Origin: Clostridium saccharobutylicum DSM 13864 | Lineage (GTDB): Bacteria > Bacillota > Clostridia > Clostridiales > Clostridiaceae | DNA length: 64,000 nucleotides | Assembly: GCF_000473995.1 (NCBI RefSeq) | Contig: NC_022571.1 | Span: 849,501 to 913,500, forward strand | Direction: 5' to 3' | Part shown: in pieces, positions 1 through 10,486 of the stretch | Layout of the letters: each line of letters opens with the position of its first letter | Numbering within the stretch: position 1 is the first letter of the stretch | Made by a program: the position numbers and the translations under genes | The notes under the pieces: generated by a model | What the model was told of the DNA's origin: nothing | Database searches by the model: none | What the model saw: the letters and a program-made list of their open reading frames with translations, nothing else

Positions 1-1
1 A

Positions 2-331
2 GGTCAGTTTAAGGATACAGAAGTAAAAAGATGTACACTTGTGAAATGCAATTTAATAGGGTCATCTTTTCAAAATTCTAAAATCGAAGATTCTGATTTT
101 AGCAATGGAAATTGCACAGGTGTGGATTTTAGGCAAGCAGAACTTAGATATGTAAATTTTTCAAATTCAAATCTTAAAAAGTCTAATTTTATAAATGCAA
201 AGTTTAAAAATGTATCTTTTGAAGGAGCAGATTTAGAAGATGCAGTATTTAGTGCTAAAGATATACCTTTTATTAATTTAACTTCAGAGCAGCTTCAAAC
301 TATATATATAGATGGAGGCGAAGAAAGATGA
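2..331 (+). CDS. Pentapeptide-repeat protein, 5' end outside the window
   Basis: The frame is open from the left edge, so the gene is truncated by the window; GTG at 41 is only an internal codon. The visible 109 residues contain pentapeptide repeats with a hydrophobic or aromatic residue every fifth position (SDFSN, VDFRQ, VNFSN, SNFIN, ADLED), which predict a right-handed quadrilateral beta helix. The stop overlaps the next start by 4 nt (ATGA), so it is translationally coupled to an Imm11-like gene and the spike module. Pentapeptide proteins occur next to PAAR/VgrG genes in T6SS clusters, so a loading or adaptor role is possible. That role is inferred. Confidence 0.8.
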   Translation, partial: GQFKDTEVKRCTLVKCNLIGSSFQNSKIEDSDFSNGNCTGVDFRQAELRYVNFSNSNLKKSNFINAKFKNVSFEGADLEDAVFSAKDIPFINLTSEQLQTIYIDGGEER

Positions 332-849
332 AATACTTTGTTTTAAAGCAAGATAGAAATTTAGAAAATGCAATTGAAATAGAAGGCTTTAATAACAGCC
401 AAAAGATGACATTACTTAAGGCAGATGAAGATAAGTATAAAGATTCTACCAATGTACTCGTACATGGAAATGAAAATAGCATTTATCCAGATTTAATACA
501 AGCACCAGTGCTTATAATTTCAGATGAGCTTCATAAACTTTTTAAATTATATGAAAACACTGTAGTTTATAAAATAGCAGTATTTTCAGATTTAAAAAGG
601 AAGAAGCAGAAAGTATATAGATTAGTTCTTCCAGAATTATTAGATGCATTAAGTGATAAGTCTGTTTTCTTTAAAAATGGCTGGATAGATAAGATAGTAT
701 TAGATGATGAGAAAATTGGTGACTACAATATATTTCAAATCAAAGCAGGAGTAGATTATTACTTTATAGTGTCTCTTGATGTAGTGGAAAGTATGCTTAA
801 AAGAGGATTATTTGTAGGAATTAAATTTGAGGAAGTTGAGGTGATATAA
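328..849 (+). CDS. Imm11-like (DUF1629-type) spike-associated protein, copy 1
   Basis: A 173-aa protein that begins with the MKYFVLKQD pattern and ends with a conserved block around the DVVESMLKR motif. It is clearly paralogous to the proteins at 36262 and 51322, which also sit directly before a DUF4280 spike-tip gene. The fold looks like the Imm11/DUF1629 family, to which the immunity-like protein at 17614 also seems to belong. All three copies stand upstream of the spike tip rather than after a toxin. An adaptor or chaperone for loading DUF4280/VgrG cargo therefore fits better than immunity. It overlaps the upstream pentapeptide gene by 4 nt and ends 1 nt before the next start. Confidence 0.6.
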   Translation: MKYFVLKQDRNLENAIEIEGFNNSQKMTLLKADEDKYKDSTNVLVHGNENSIYPDLIQAPVLIISDELHKLFKLYENTVVYKIAVFSDLKRKKQKVYRLVLPELLDALSDKSVFFKNGWIDKIVLDDEKIGDYNIFQIKAGVDYYFIVSLDVVESMLKRGLFVGIKFEEVEVI

Positions 850-850
850 G

Positions 851-1624
851 ATGGCAAGTGAAAATGAAGAAAAATATGGTGTTATAGCTGGAACAGCAAT
901 AAATGAAGTTGAAAAAGGCGTAAAAGGTACAGTTAACTCAGTAAAGCAAATTGGGACCATGGCTCAGAGAGCCGGAGGTTTTGCACTTAGAGATGCTACA
1001 AATGAATGGAAATGGCTCAACTTATCACCAGAAGAAAAAGCAGCTGAGAAAGAAAAAGAAAAGCAAGCAGCAGAGGAGGCAAAAGCAGAAGCAGATAAAG
1101 CAGACGCAGATAAAGCAAAGGCAGAAGATGATGAAAAGGAAAGGATAAAAAATCTTGAAAAAAGCTATATAGTTCATACAGCAGCTATTACTTGTAGTTG
1201 TGCGCTTCATGAAAGTTATGTTGTAGTTCCAGAAGGCCATGGGGAATTTATACATGGAATTCCTCAGTTAAATATAGGAGATAGTAAGCCAGAAATAAAT
1301 ATAAGAAGTTTTGGAATATGTAAAAGTCCTCAAAATCCAAGTGTACAAGAAAATGCTAAAAAAATAGCAGATGAGGTTAAAAATAGACCTAAAGGCTTTA
1401 CGGAAAAAGTTATGGATTTCTTTTCAAAACCACCAGCTGAAGATGTGGGTAAAGATTTACTAGAACAATGTGTAGGAGAATGTACTCCAATAATAGCTAC
1501 AGAGTGGATAGATGGAAAAGAAGATGTTCTTGTTGATGGTAAACCTGCATTACTTGGAAAATGTAAACTTACATGTTTATATGGCGGAGAAATTAAATTA
1601 TATACAAGTGGACAAAGGGAATAA
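851..1624 (+). CDS. DUF4280 PAAR-like spike-tip protein with coiled-coil insertion
   Basis: 257 aa. The conserved DUF4280 parts are split. A cysteine-containing beginning (AAITCSCALHESYVVVPEGH) is followed by IRSFGICKSPQNP and then by the C-terminal block WIDGKEDVLVDGKPALL with CKLTCLYGG. DUF4280 is a PAAR-like family that caps VgrG spikes. Unlike the 113- and 110-aa paralogues at 36821 and 51903, this copy carries an N-terminal extension and an Ala/Glu/Lys-rich coiled coil at about residues 58-95. It also has a roughly 40-residue insertion before the last block. The gene sits just before a VgrG-Rhs gene, so it probably tips that spike. Confidence 0.8.
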   Translation: MASENEEKYGVIAGTAINEVEKGVKGTVNSVKQIGTMAQRAGGFALRDATNEWKWLNLSPEEKAAEKEKEKQAAEEAKAEADKADADKAKAEDDEKERIKNLEKSYIVHTAAITCSCALHESYVVVPEGHGEFIHGIPQLNIGDSKPEINIRSFGICKSPQNPSVQENAKKIADEVKNRPKGFTEKVMDFFSKPPAEDVGKDLLEQCVGECTPIIATEWIDGKEDVLVDGKPALLGKCKLTCLYGGEIKLYTSGQRE

Positions 1625-1665
1625 AAATCTAATTAGAATTATAAATGAAAAGGAGGTATTATAGA

Positions 1666-4600
1666 ATGCTGACATATAAAAGTCTAAAAATAGAGATACC
1701 TTATGATGCAGTTCAAATTGAAGATATAGATATATTACAACCTATAAATGATCATGCATATTTAAAGATTAAACTTTTGATAGAAGAAGGAAAAATAATA
1801 GAATATATAAATAAAAATGTTAGCGAAGAAAAAGTGACTGTATCTAGAATTGAAGATAACGGTGAAGAAACTAAATTATTTGTAGGAAAGATAAATAAAG
1901 TTTTTATGTCATATGAAGGCAGCGTTCAAATTATGGAACTAGAAGCTGTTTCATATACAAAAGATTTTGATATTAAGAAAAATAGCAGAACTTTTTGTAA
2001 TTTAGCAATGACTTATCAAGAAGTTATAACAAAGGTTTTAGAAAGGTATAGTAATAAAGCATTTACAGACAACATAACGAACGGACAAGCAATAGGAGAA
2101 TTTATTCTTCAATATGAAGAAAGTGATTGGGAATTTTTAAAGAGAATAGCTAGTCATTTTAATGGTGTACTACTTCCAGAAGCTACTGAAGATTATGGAA
2201 GATTTTATTTTGGAATACCGGATTTAAATAACAATAAAGAGATAAACATAGATGATTATGAAGTAGTAAAGGATATAGATAGCTTTAATAAGTTAGAAGC
2301 TATGGGCTTTGAAGAAAATTTTCTTCAGGAATATACAACTTGGGATATTGTAAGTCCAATTAAATTAATGCTTGGTGAGAAAGTTTTATTTAATAAAGTT
2401 AAATGTGTAGTAGCAAAAATTCATACTGAAGTATATAAGGAAGAAATTAGAACAATATATACTTTAGGGATTCAAAGAGGGCTTAGAACCACCTATAGAG
2501 TAAATCACAAGATTTTTGGAATGAGTATTCCTGCAACAGTTAAAGATGTAAAAGGAAATAATATGAGTGTTCACTTTGAAATAGATTCAGAAGATGAAGA
2601 GTGCTCAAATCAAAAGTACTTTACATATGCAATAGAAAGTAGTGCATGGTACTGTATGCCAGAGAAGGGAAGCCAAGTTCATATATACTTTCCAACTAAT
2701 GAAGAAAAAGAAGCAATTGCAGTTCATGCAGTAAGAATTGGAGCAGGTTCAGCTAAAACTCAAAATCCTGATATTAAGTCATTTTCTCATACAGGTGGAA
2801 GTGAAATGAAACTAACACCAAGTGATATGAATTTTTCACCAGGAGGTGGTGGAGTAAGTTTAAACTTAGCTCAATCAGGGGATGTCTCTTTAAATGGACA
2901 AAATATAAATCTTACAGCTAATGAAAACTTAGAGCTTGGAATGAGAGATGGAAGTGGAGATGTGCCGGCTTTTAGGCCACAAAATATAGATATTTCGGCT
3001 AAGAGTAAAATAGAAATAGCAAAGGGTGGTATTGGGATTCAAATTGCTGATGAGACATTTTTAAAGGCATCTGTAATTAAATACGAAGGAAGTATTAAGG
3101 ATCCAGTAGAAATACCAGATGAAATAGCTCATAGGAATGATGAGGATGCAGATAATATAGAAAAAATAAATAACCAAGCTAAAGTAAATATGGAAGCAAA
3201 AGTTGATGAAGCTAAAAGTAAAATTGGTTTTGGAGTAGTTGCTTCAGTAATTGGAGCAGTTGCAGTTGGAGTTGGGGTTGCCGTATTTGCAGCAGCTACA
3301 GTTGCAACGGGAGGGTTAACTCTTGCTATAGCTGGAGTTGCAGTGGCATCTGGTGTTACAGCTATGGCAGTAGGTGCATCTGAAACCAGTGAGGGGCTGT
3401 CGAATTATAGTAAATCCCAGAGTGGTGATTACTCGAAATCCTATAATTTTATGCGGGATACTGTCTGTGGTGGAAATGAAGGTCTTTATAATGTTGTAAA
3501 ATATGGATCTGTTATGATTGCAGGAATAAGTACTGCATTGTTAACAGGTGGAGCATCTTTACATGAAATGGCAGTTACAATGGGGAAAATAGGACTTGAT
3601 TCAGGCATAAATACAGGATTCGAATTACTTGCAGATTACGCAGATGATGGAAAGATTGATAATGGTTGGGAAAGTTATGCTGAATCGTTTGCTTTAAATT
3701 GTGGATTAAGCGGTGGAGGTACAACTGCATTTAACGGGTTGAATAAGCTGGAAAAAATTAAGAAGTTGGAATGCGGAACATTAGGCAAGATAAGGTTTGG
3801 AACAGATGTTGCAGTAGATATGGCAGGGCAGCTGGCAACTACAGGTGATGCAAATTTAACAACTACTCTTTTAAGGAAATATATAAGCAATAAAGTATGT
3901 TTTTCTGACCCAGTAGATGGAGCAACAGGAAGTTTGTATATTCCAGCAACAGATATAGTACTACCAGATATTCATGAAGAATTTAAGATCGAAAGAAAAT
4001 ATGAATCAGTAAATAATAGATTAGGACTTCTTGGTATTGGATGGACAACAAGTTTTGAAACTTTCGTTGAAATTGAAGGTGAAAAAATAAATGTACTTTG
4101 CACCGATGGTCATGTAGAAAGCTTTTATTTAATTGAAGATGAATGGGTAAATGATAAAGGCGGAGCTAAGATTTATGATTTAAAACAAGAAAATGATTAT
4201 TGGATATTTAAAACTGCTTTTGATAGGAAAACTTATAAGTACAATAGATCAGGAAAGTTAATAAATATAACTGATAAGCATAGTAATAAAGTTTCATTAA
4301 CTTATATAGGAGAAAATATTGAAACTTTAACAACATTCTCAAATTATAAATTATCATTTACTTATAAAGATGGAAAAGTAATTGAAATAAAAGATGAGCT
4401 TGGAAGAACAGTTCAATATAAATATACTGGAAATTATTTAACAGCTGTTATCCATGTTGATCAAGGAATAACAAGATATACCTACGATGAAAAAGGATAT
4501 ATAAGCAGCATAACAGACCAAAATGGAAATACTTATACGAAAAATTTCTTTGATAAAAAAGGAAGAGTAATCCGTCAGGACTTCCCAAATGATGATACAT

Positions 4601-7600
4601 GTAAAATAACTTATGATGATTCAGAAAAAGAAGTAACATTCTATTATACTAAGAGTAAACGAACAGAAAAAACAAGATTTAATAAAGAGGGTTTAATTAC
4701 ACATTTATTTTATGAAGATGGAAGTACAGAAGAATATAAATATGATGAATATCAAAATAAGATTTATATAAAGGATAGAAATGGATTTGAAACAAATAGA
4801 GTTTATGATGAATTTGGTAATTTATTAAAGGAAACTTTAGCAAATGGACTAATAACAGAATATATATATGATAAAAATAATAATTTAATTCAAGAAAAAG
4901 ATAATGAGGATAAGGAAATTAGTTTTGCTTATGACAGCATTGGTAATTTATTAGAGAAGAAAACAAAGATTTCAGTTGGAAATTGGACAACTGAAAGTTA
5001 TAAATATGATTCATATGGAAGAATTTTAAGTAAAACAGATGGTAATGGAAATAATTCGAAATATGAATACCAAAATGCAAGCAACTTAGAAGGAAAGCAA
5101 GAAAAAGATCCAGTAAGAGTAATAACAAATAGTGGATATGTATATTCATATACATATGATAAAGTAGGCAGAAATACTGAAATACAAACAGATTATGGAA
5201 CAATAGAATTTGCATATAACAATTTAAATTTTGTAGCAAAAATTAAAGATGCAAATGGAAATGTAACAATAAAAAATTATGATAACATGGGTAATTTAAC
5301 AAGTATTTATACACCAAATGCATGTTTTAATGGAGGTATGTCAGAAGAAAGTTACAGATATACCTACGATCATATGGATAGGCTCATAAGCATAAAAAAT
5401 CCAGTTGGAATAATAGAAAAAAACATAAGAGACAGCGAAGGAAATATTATAAAAGAAATAAATCCTAATTATTATAATTATGAAACTTACGATGGTATAG
5501 GCATAGAGTATGAATATGATAAGGATAATCGAAAAATAAAAACTATTTATCCAGATGGAGGAATAGAAAGATTCTTCTATGATTCAAATGGAAATGTTAT
5601 AAAGCATATAAGTCCAGAATACTACAACGAAGAAACTGATGATGGTTTAGGTTATAGTTATACTTATGATTCTATGAATAGACTTAATTCTATAATAAAT
5701 GAAAAAGGAATTGTAGAAAAGACTTTTGAATATGACTTGCATGGAAATATCATAAAAGAGATAGATTGTGAAGGAAATAGTATTTTATTTAAATATGATT
5801 TGCTTGGTAATTTAATTGAAAAGAGAGTCCCAGTTGAAAAAGATATTTATGGAAAGATTAGATACAATTTAACTTGCTATGATTATGATAGAAATAGTAA
5901 TAAAATTTTAGAAAAGCATGGAACAGCAGTAGTATCTGAAAAAGGAATCTGTAGCAGTTATCATGAAATTTATTTTAAATATGATAAAGAAAACAGGCTT
6001 ATAGAAGTTAAAGATAAATACGGAGCGAAAGCACGATATAAATATGACTGTTTAAATAAAAAGACTTTTGAAAGCTTTAAGATTAATGATTCAACAACAA
6101 AAGCAATTCATTATATTTATGATAAAGTAGGAAATTTAATTCAAAAGAAGGAAGAAATAAATGGAAGCTTTGTAGCACCAGAAACAAAGGGCAGAAATGT
6201 ATGGGCTATAACAAACTATGAGTATGATAAAAATGGAAATATAACAAAAATTATAACTCCAAAAGGCTTTGAAATAGAAAGGGTTTATGATAAAGCTGAT
6301 AGGCTAATTGAGCAACATGAAAAAGATGAAGCTAATGGAATTTTTAGAAGTTATGTTTATAAGTATGATAAAGCAAATAATATAACAAGCCTAAGTGAAT
6401 ATTCTGGAGAAGAAGCAAAGCTTATAAGAAGTAAATATATAAGCGAAAATGATTATAGAGTACATTGGTCTGAGAGATATGAAAATAAAAAAGAAAATGA
6501 AAGGTTATTTAGCAGGTTAGATTTTGAGGAAGATAAAAAGAAAAAATCTTATGTTTATGATTCACAAAGCAGACTTACTAATTTTATAAATTTCTCAGGA
6601 AATACAACAAGGCTATTTTATGACAAAAACGACCGAATTATAAAGCAGGTATTACCAGAGCAATATGATGAAGGCGCAGATGACGGAGTAGGAACAACTT
6701 ATTTTTATAACTTAAAAGGACAAGTTATTGAAGTTAAAAATGCTTTGGGAGAAACAATAACTAAAAATACTTATGACCCTAAAGGAAATCTTAAAACTTC
6801 AATAGATGGGGAAAATAATAAAGTAGAATACACTTATACAATGCTTGGGCAAATAAAAGACATTGTGACTCCAAACTCAAGAAAAGAAAATAAAGCAGCT
6901 CAAAGCTATAAGTATGATGCAAGAGGAAACATTACAGGAATAACAGATGGTAATGGAAATGAAACAAGTTATATTTTAGATGACTGGGGAAGAATAATTC
7001 AAATAACAACACCAGAAGGCGGAGTTGAAAAATATACCTATGACTACGCAGGAAATATAACAAGTACAACAGATGCTAATGGTGGAACAATAGAGTATAT
7101 CTATAACAGTTTAGGACAAGTATGTGAAATAAAAGATCAAGCAGGAAATAGTGAATATTTTTATTATGATAACGAAGGAAATCTAACAAAACATGTTGAT
7201 AGAAATCAAAATCATGTGGATAGAATTTATAATTTAGATAGAAATATAGTTTCAGTAAAAGCTTATCAAGTTGATGAAGAAGCAATAGCTTTAGAAGCAA
7301 AAAAAGCTGAAGAAGCTAAACAAAAAGAATTAGAAAAAGCTGAAATAAAATCAGAAGAAGGCTTTATAACTACGCCATTAAGCCAGAAACATAGAAGAAG
7401 AAGCTTCACGGAAAGACAAAAAGAGAAACAAGAAAAACAAAAAACAGAAGAATTAGAAGAAAATAATTCTAAAATAGAAATAATAGAAAATCCAAATAAA
7501 AATAAACTAGAAGTAGTAGATCAAACATTCAAATATAATCCAGATGGTACTTTAAAGAATGCATATACAGGAAATATGCAGTATGAATATGCTTATAATA

Positions 7601-9468
7601 TTGAAGGATTATTAGAATCTAAGAGTGCTTCAGGAAGAACTCTTTTAAGCTATACTTATGATAAAAACCAAAATATAAAAATGATCAAAGATATTACAGG
7701 AAAAAGCAGTGTTTATAGTTATGATGAAGTTGATAGAGTTAAGCTAATTCAAGATGATAAAGATGTTACGTTGGCAACTTACGATTATTATAAAAATGAT
7801 AGCATAAAATCTGTTACTGTTGGAAATGGATTAAAGACAGATTATACTTATGATGGTGATGGCAATGTACAAAGCTTAGTTACAATAACATCAACAGGTG
7901 AAGTTCTAGTAGATTATAACTATGCCTATGACTTGAATGGAAACAGGCTTCAAAAAGTAAGTTCAAAGCATAAGAATTTCTATAGTTATGACTCGATGAA
8001 TCGCCTTGTTGATTCAAGCTACGATGGTCGATGTGAAAGTTTCACTTATGATAAGGTAGGCAACAGATTAACTAAAACTACAAATGATATTACAGAAAAA
8101 TATCTTTATAACGCGAAGAACCAATTAAAGGAATTACACAATAATTATGGAATAAACCACTTTACTTATGATAAACAAGGAAATACAATAAAAGAAGAAA
8201 CTTCAACTGGAAATAATATCTTTGAGTACAATACTTTAAATCAACAAGTAAAGGCTATAACTAAAGAGGGAAATACTTTAGTTAGTAGGTATGATGCGCA
8301 AGGGTTAAGAGCAGAAATTGAGGAAAATGAAAAGTTAACTAAATTTATTTTCCATAAGGATAATGTTTTGGTTGAGGCTGATAAAGATTGGAATGTTGTT
8401 TCTAGGTTTACTAGAGGATATGAAGTTGTTGCTGCTGATATTACAGAAGTAAATAATCATTCAGATTTAGACTTTAGCTCAAATATAAATAGATTCTATT
8501 ATACAACTGATGAACAAGGTAGTACAGTATTTATTAGTGATAGAAATCAGCAAGTAAAAAATGAATACAGGTATGACGCTTTTGGAAATGTTCTTGAAAG
8601 TAAGGAACAGGTTCATAATAGGATAACTTATACTGGGCAGCAGTTTGATCGCATAACTCAGCAGTATTATTTGAGGGCTAGGTTTTATAATCCTGTTGTC
8701 GGTAGATTTACTCAAGAGGATATTTATAGGGGCGATGGGCTAAATCTTTATGCTTATTGTGGGAATAATCCTGTTAGATATTATGATCCATCTGGTTATG
8801 TATTTTTAGATAATTTGTTGTATGATTCCTCAGAAGATATTACTATACGTACAAAGATAACACCAAGTGAAGAAGCAACATATGGTTATTGGACAGGAGA
8901 AAGAGGTAATTCTAATTTTGTGTTTACAAATACTGAGAATAAAGCTTTACACAATAGAGTAGAAAAATTGATGAATCAACATAATAGGAATTATATTCCA
9001 TATAGGGATGGGCAAGTAGATTTTGATCATTTGGCTGTATTTACAGTAGATGTAGAAGTTTCTTCTGACAGAAAAATAACTCACCCAAGAACTAATGAGG
9101 AAATTGCTAAACAGATTGTGGCGTATAATGGTGATTATAGCAAGATGTATGATGAAAATGTAATGGGAATTGCTAGTGGTTCACAAAAATCTCAAGAAAC
9201 TGCAAAAAGTATTATTGAATCAGTTCAAAAAACTGCTGGTAATAAAGCTTTATCCGAAAATGCACGAATATTTGCTGTAAACAAAGAGATAAAGAAAAAA
9301 CAAAAAGAGTTTAAGCAGACTATTCATGAAGAAAATTTGGTAACAGGAATGGGAAAAAATAAAACTCAATGGGTTGACACTGATATAAATAACCAATTTG
9401 GGCATTTGGGTGGAACATCCGATGCAAAAAGACAGGAATTAGAAAAGAGTATGTGTAAGAGCAAATAA
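1666..9468 (+). CDS. VgrG-Rhs polymorphic toxin 1
   Basis: 2600 aa from ATG 1666. An upstream in-frame ATG at 1645 contains the AGGAGG ribosome site itself (1651-1656) and is rejected. Order: VgrG/gp27-like and OB region (about 1-400, with ESDWEFLKRIASHF and WYCMPEKGSQVHIYFP), short spike repeats, an Ala/Gly/Val hydrophobic segment (about 520-573), a DUF6531-type entry motif (GATGSLYIPATDIVLPD near 748), Rhs/YD repeats, and the conserved core end LNLYAYCGNNPVRYYDPSGY near 2359-2378. The last 222 residues are a variable toxin tip. Its WTGERGNSNF and GQVDFDH motifs suggest an HNH/Endo VII-like nuclease, but the family call is tentative. The tube would deliver it, and the following gene should protect the producer. 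Confidence 0.85.
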   Translation: MLTYKSLKIEIPYDAVQIEDIDILQPINDHAYLKIKLLIEEGKIIEYINKNVSEEKVTVSRIEDNGEETKLFVGKINKVFMSYEGSVQIMELEAVSYTKDFDIKKNSRTFCNLAMTYQEVITKVLERYSNKAFTDNITNGQAIGEFILQYEESDWEFLKRIASHFNGVLLPEATEDYGRFYFGIPDLNNNKEINIDDYEVVKDIDSFNKLEAMGFEENFLQEYTTWDIVSPIKLMLGEKVLFNKVKCVVAKIHTEVYKEEIRTIYTLGIQRGLRTTYRVNHKIFGMSIPATVKDVKGNNMSVHFEIDSEDEECSNQKYFTYAIESSAWYCMPEKGSQVHIYFPTNEEKEAIAVHAVRIGAGSAKTQNPDIKSFSHTGGSEMKLTPSDMNFSPGGGGVSLNLAQSGDVSLNGQNINLTANENLELGMRDGSGDVPAFRPQNIDISAKSKIEIAKGGIGIQIADETFLKASVIKYEGSIKDPVEIPDEIAHRNDEDADNIEKINNQAKVNMEAKVDEAKSKIGFGVVASVIGAVAVGVGVAVFAAATVATGGLTLAIAGVAVASGVTAMAVGASETSEGLSNYSKSQSGDYSKSYNFMRDTVCGGNEGLYNVVKYGSVMIAGISTALLTGGASLHEMAVTMGKIGLDSGINTGFELLADYADDGKIDNGWESYAESFALNCGLSGGGTTAFNGLNKLEKIKKLECGTLGKIRFGTDVAVDMAGQLATTGDANLTTTLLRKYISNKVCFSDPVDGATGSLYIPATDIVLPDIHEEFKIERKYESVNNRLGLLGIGWTTSFETFVEIEGEKINVLCTDGHVESFYLIEDEWVNDKGGAKIYDLKQENDYWIFKTAFDRKTYKYNRSGKLINITDKHSNKVSLTYIGENIETLTTFSNYKLSFTYKDGKVIEIKDELGRTVQYKYTGNYLTAVIHVDQGITRYTYDEKGYISSITDQNGNTYTKNFFDKKGRVIRQDFPNDDTCKITYDDSEKEVTFYYTKSKRTEKTRFNKEGLITHLFYEDGSTEEYKYDEYQNKIYIKDRNGFETNRVYDEFGNLLKETLANGLITEYIYDKNNNLIQEKDNEDKEISFAYDSIGNLLEKKTKISVGNWTTESYKYDSYGRILSKTDGNGNNSKYEYQNASNLEGKQEKDPVRVITNSGYVYSYTYDKVGRNTEIQTDYGTIEFAYNNLNFVAKIKDANGNVTIKNYDNMGNLTSIYTPNACFNGGMSEESYRYTYDHMDRLISIKNPVGIIEKNIRDSEGNIIKEINPNYYNYETYDGIGIEYEYDKDNRKIKTIYPDGGIERFFYDSNGNVIKHISPEYYNEETDDGLGYSYTYDSMNRLNSIINEKGIVEKTFEYDLHGNIIKEIDCEGNSILFKYDLLGNLIEKRVPVEKDIYGKIRYNLTCYDYDRNSNKILEKHGTAVVSEKGICSSYHEIYFKYDKENRLIEVKDKYGAKARYKYDCLNKKTFESFKINDSTTKAIHYIYDKVGNLIQKKEEINGSFVAPETKGRNVWAITNYEYDKNGNITKIITPKGFEIERVYDKADRLIEQHEKDEANGIFRSYVYKYDKANNITSLSEYSGEEAKLIRSKYISENDYRVHWSERYENKKENERLFSRLDFEEDKKKKSYVYDSQSRLTNFINFSGNTTRLFYDKNDRIIKQVLPEQYDEGADDGVGTTYFYNLKGQVIEVKNALGETITKNTYDPKGNLKTSIDGENNKVEYTYTMLGQIKDIVTPNSRKENKAAQSYKYDARGNITGITDGNGNETSYILDDWGRIIQITTPEGGVEKYTYDYAGNITSTTDANGGTIEYIYNSLGQVCEIKDQAGNSEYFYYDNEGNLTKHVDRNQNHVDRIYNLDRNIVSVKAYQVDEEAIALEAKKAEEAKQKELEKAEIKSEEGFITTPLSQKHRRRSFTERQKEKQEKQKTEELEENNSKIEIIENPNKNKLEVVDQTFKYNPDGTLKNAYTGNMQYEYAYNIEGLLESKSASGRTLLSYTYDKNQNIKMIKDITGKSSVYSYDEVDRVKLIQDDKDVTLATYDYYKNDSIKSVTVGNGLKTDYTYDGDGNVQSLVTITSTGEVLVDYNYAYDLNGNRLQKVSSKHKNFYSYDSMNRLVDSSYDGRCESFTYDKVGNRLTKTTNDITEKYLYNAKNQLKELHNNYGINHFTYDKQGNTIKEETSTGNNIFEYNTLNQQVKAITKEGNTLVSRYDAQGLRAEIEENEKLTKFIFHKDNVLVEADKDWNVVSRFTRGYEVVAADITEVNNHSDLDFSSNINRFYYTTDEQGSTVFISDRNQQVKNEYRYDAFGNVLESKEQVHNRITYTGQQFDRITQQYYLRARFYNPVVGRFTQEDIYRGDGLNLYAYCGNNPVRYYDPSGYVFLDNLLYDSSEDITIRTKITPSEEATYGYWTGERGNSNFVFTNTENKALHNRVEKLMNQHNRNYIPYRDGQVDFDHLAVFTVDVEVSSDRKITHPRTNEEIAKQIVAYNGDYSKMYDENVMGIASGSQKSQETAKSIIESVQKTAGNKALSENARIFAVNKEIKKKQKEFKQTIHEENLVTGMGKNKTQWVDTDINNQFGHLGGTSDAKRQELEKSMCKSK

Positions 9469-9482
9469 AGGAGATGTGTATA

Positions 9483-10067
9483 ATGGCAAAAAAAACATTT
9501 AATGATGATGTATATGGAAAAATTACTTATAAAGAAGGATATTGGCTATTAAAGGATGGAATAAAATTCAAAATAAAAGATAAAGAAATGATTGTTAAGA
9601 CAGAGATAGATGTTTATGATGAAATATACGAAGAATTTAATATGGGATTATTGATGGAAGAATTAATGCAGTATTATAGAGAAAATCCAGATCTTATTGA
9701 GGCTGATAAAGCAGAGAAAAGAAAAAAAGAGCAAAAGGAATTATATAAAAAACATCTAATAGATAATATTGATAAGACTACTTATAACATAGAAGAAGCA
9801 GCATTACAAAAAAGAGACGAATTAATAAAAGATGAAACTGAGGAGACTTTTTCTAAGATGGTAGGTAAGGAAAAAGCAAAAAGAGTTTTTGAAGCTGAAA
9901 CAAGAGAAGAAAAGTTAGCTTCACTAGAGTTAATAAGACTAAGAGTACTTGTAGATACAATTGAAATAACATGTAGATGTGACTGGTTTGAATTCTTAGG
10001 AGGGGGATTTGTTATTTTTCCTGACGGTAGTGTAGAAATGTTTGATATTGACTCGATGAGTATTTAA
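9483..10067 (+). CDS. Immunity protein for Rhs toxin 1 (DUF6985-like)
   Basis: 194 aa from ATG 9483. The ATG at 9474 is too close to the ribosome site AAAGGAG (9467-9473). The gene begins 14 nt after the toxin stop. The N-terminal pattern (D-D-V-Y-G-K-I-T-Y then W) and a C-terminal CDWFEFLGGGFVIFPDGSVE block recall DUF6985-type immunity proteins. The middle is a charged helical region. The protein at 10823 has the same architecture and follows a fragment of a related toxin, which supports specific pairing. The product is cytoplasmic, with no signal or membrane segment, as expected for a nuclease antidote. Confidence 0.7.
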   Translation: MAKKTFNDDVYGKITYKEGYWLLKDGIKFKIKDKEMIVKTEIDVYDEIYEEFNMGLLMEELMQYYRENPDLIEADKAEKRKKEQKELYKKHLIDNIDKTTYNIEEAALQKRDELIKDETEETFSKMVGKEKAKRVFEAETREEKLASLELIRLRVLVDTIEITCRCDWFEFLGGGFVIFPDGSVEMFDIDSMSI

Positions 10068-10075
10068 AATAACAT

Positions 10076-10128
10076 AACCATATAAATACCACAATTTTGT
10101 GAATTATTGGTATTTATATGGTTTTTTA
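10076..10128 (+). terminator. Rho-independent terminator after immunity gene 1
   Basis: Perfect 16-bp stem (AACCATATAAATACCA at 10076-10091 and its complement at 10108-10123) followed by a T-rich run. It ends the module that starts before 328. Confidence 0.85.
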
Positions 10129-10138
10129 TTATTTCTAG

Positions 10139-10486
10139 ATAGCAGAAAATGTTGATACTTTAGCTACCTTCTCAAATTATAAGTTATTCTTTACCTGCAA
10201 AGATGGAAAAGTGTTTGAAATAAAAGATGAGCTTGGAAGAACAGTTCAATATAAATACACTGGAAATTATTTAACAGCTGTTATCCATGTTGACCAGGGA
10301 ATTACAAGATATACCTACGATGAAAAAGGATATATAAGCAGCATAACAGACCAAAATGGAAATACTTATACGAAAAACTTCTTTGATAAAAAAGGAAGAG
10401 TAATCCGTCAGGATTTCCCAAATGATGATACCTGCAAGATAACATATGATGATTCAGAAAAAGAAGTAACATTCTATTCATATTAA
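10139..10486 (+). pseudogene. Rhs core fragment, start-less
   Basis: This piece copies the part of VgrG-Rhs 1 around 4310-4650 almost word for word (IKDELGRTVQYKYTGNYLTA, then the YISSITDQNGNTYTKNFF region). It ends abruptly after TFYSY with a stop at 10484. It has no ribosome site, no VgrG part and no plausible start, and follows a terminator, so it should be silent. A toxin tail in another frame follows directly, so the junction looks like recombination debris. Confidence 0.85.

Noticed and set aside
951-1148. Overlapping 65-codon frame inside the DUF4280 gene
   Set aside because: Arises from the Ala/Glu/Lys-rich coil in another frame and has no own signals.
1645-1668. Upstream ATG as start of VgrG-Rhs 1
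   Set aside because: The AGGAGG ribosome site lies inside the extra codons and serves ATG 1666.
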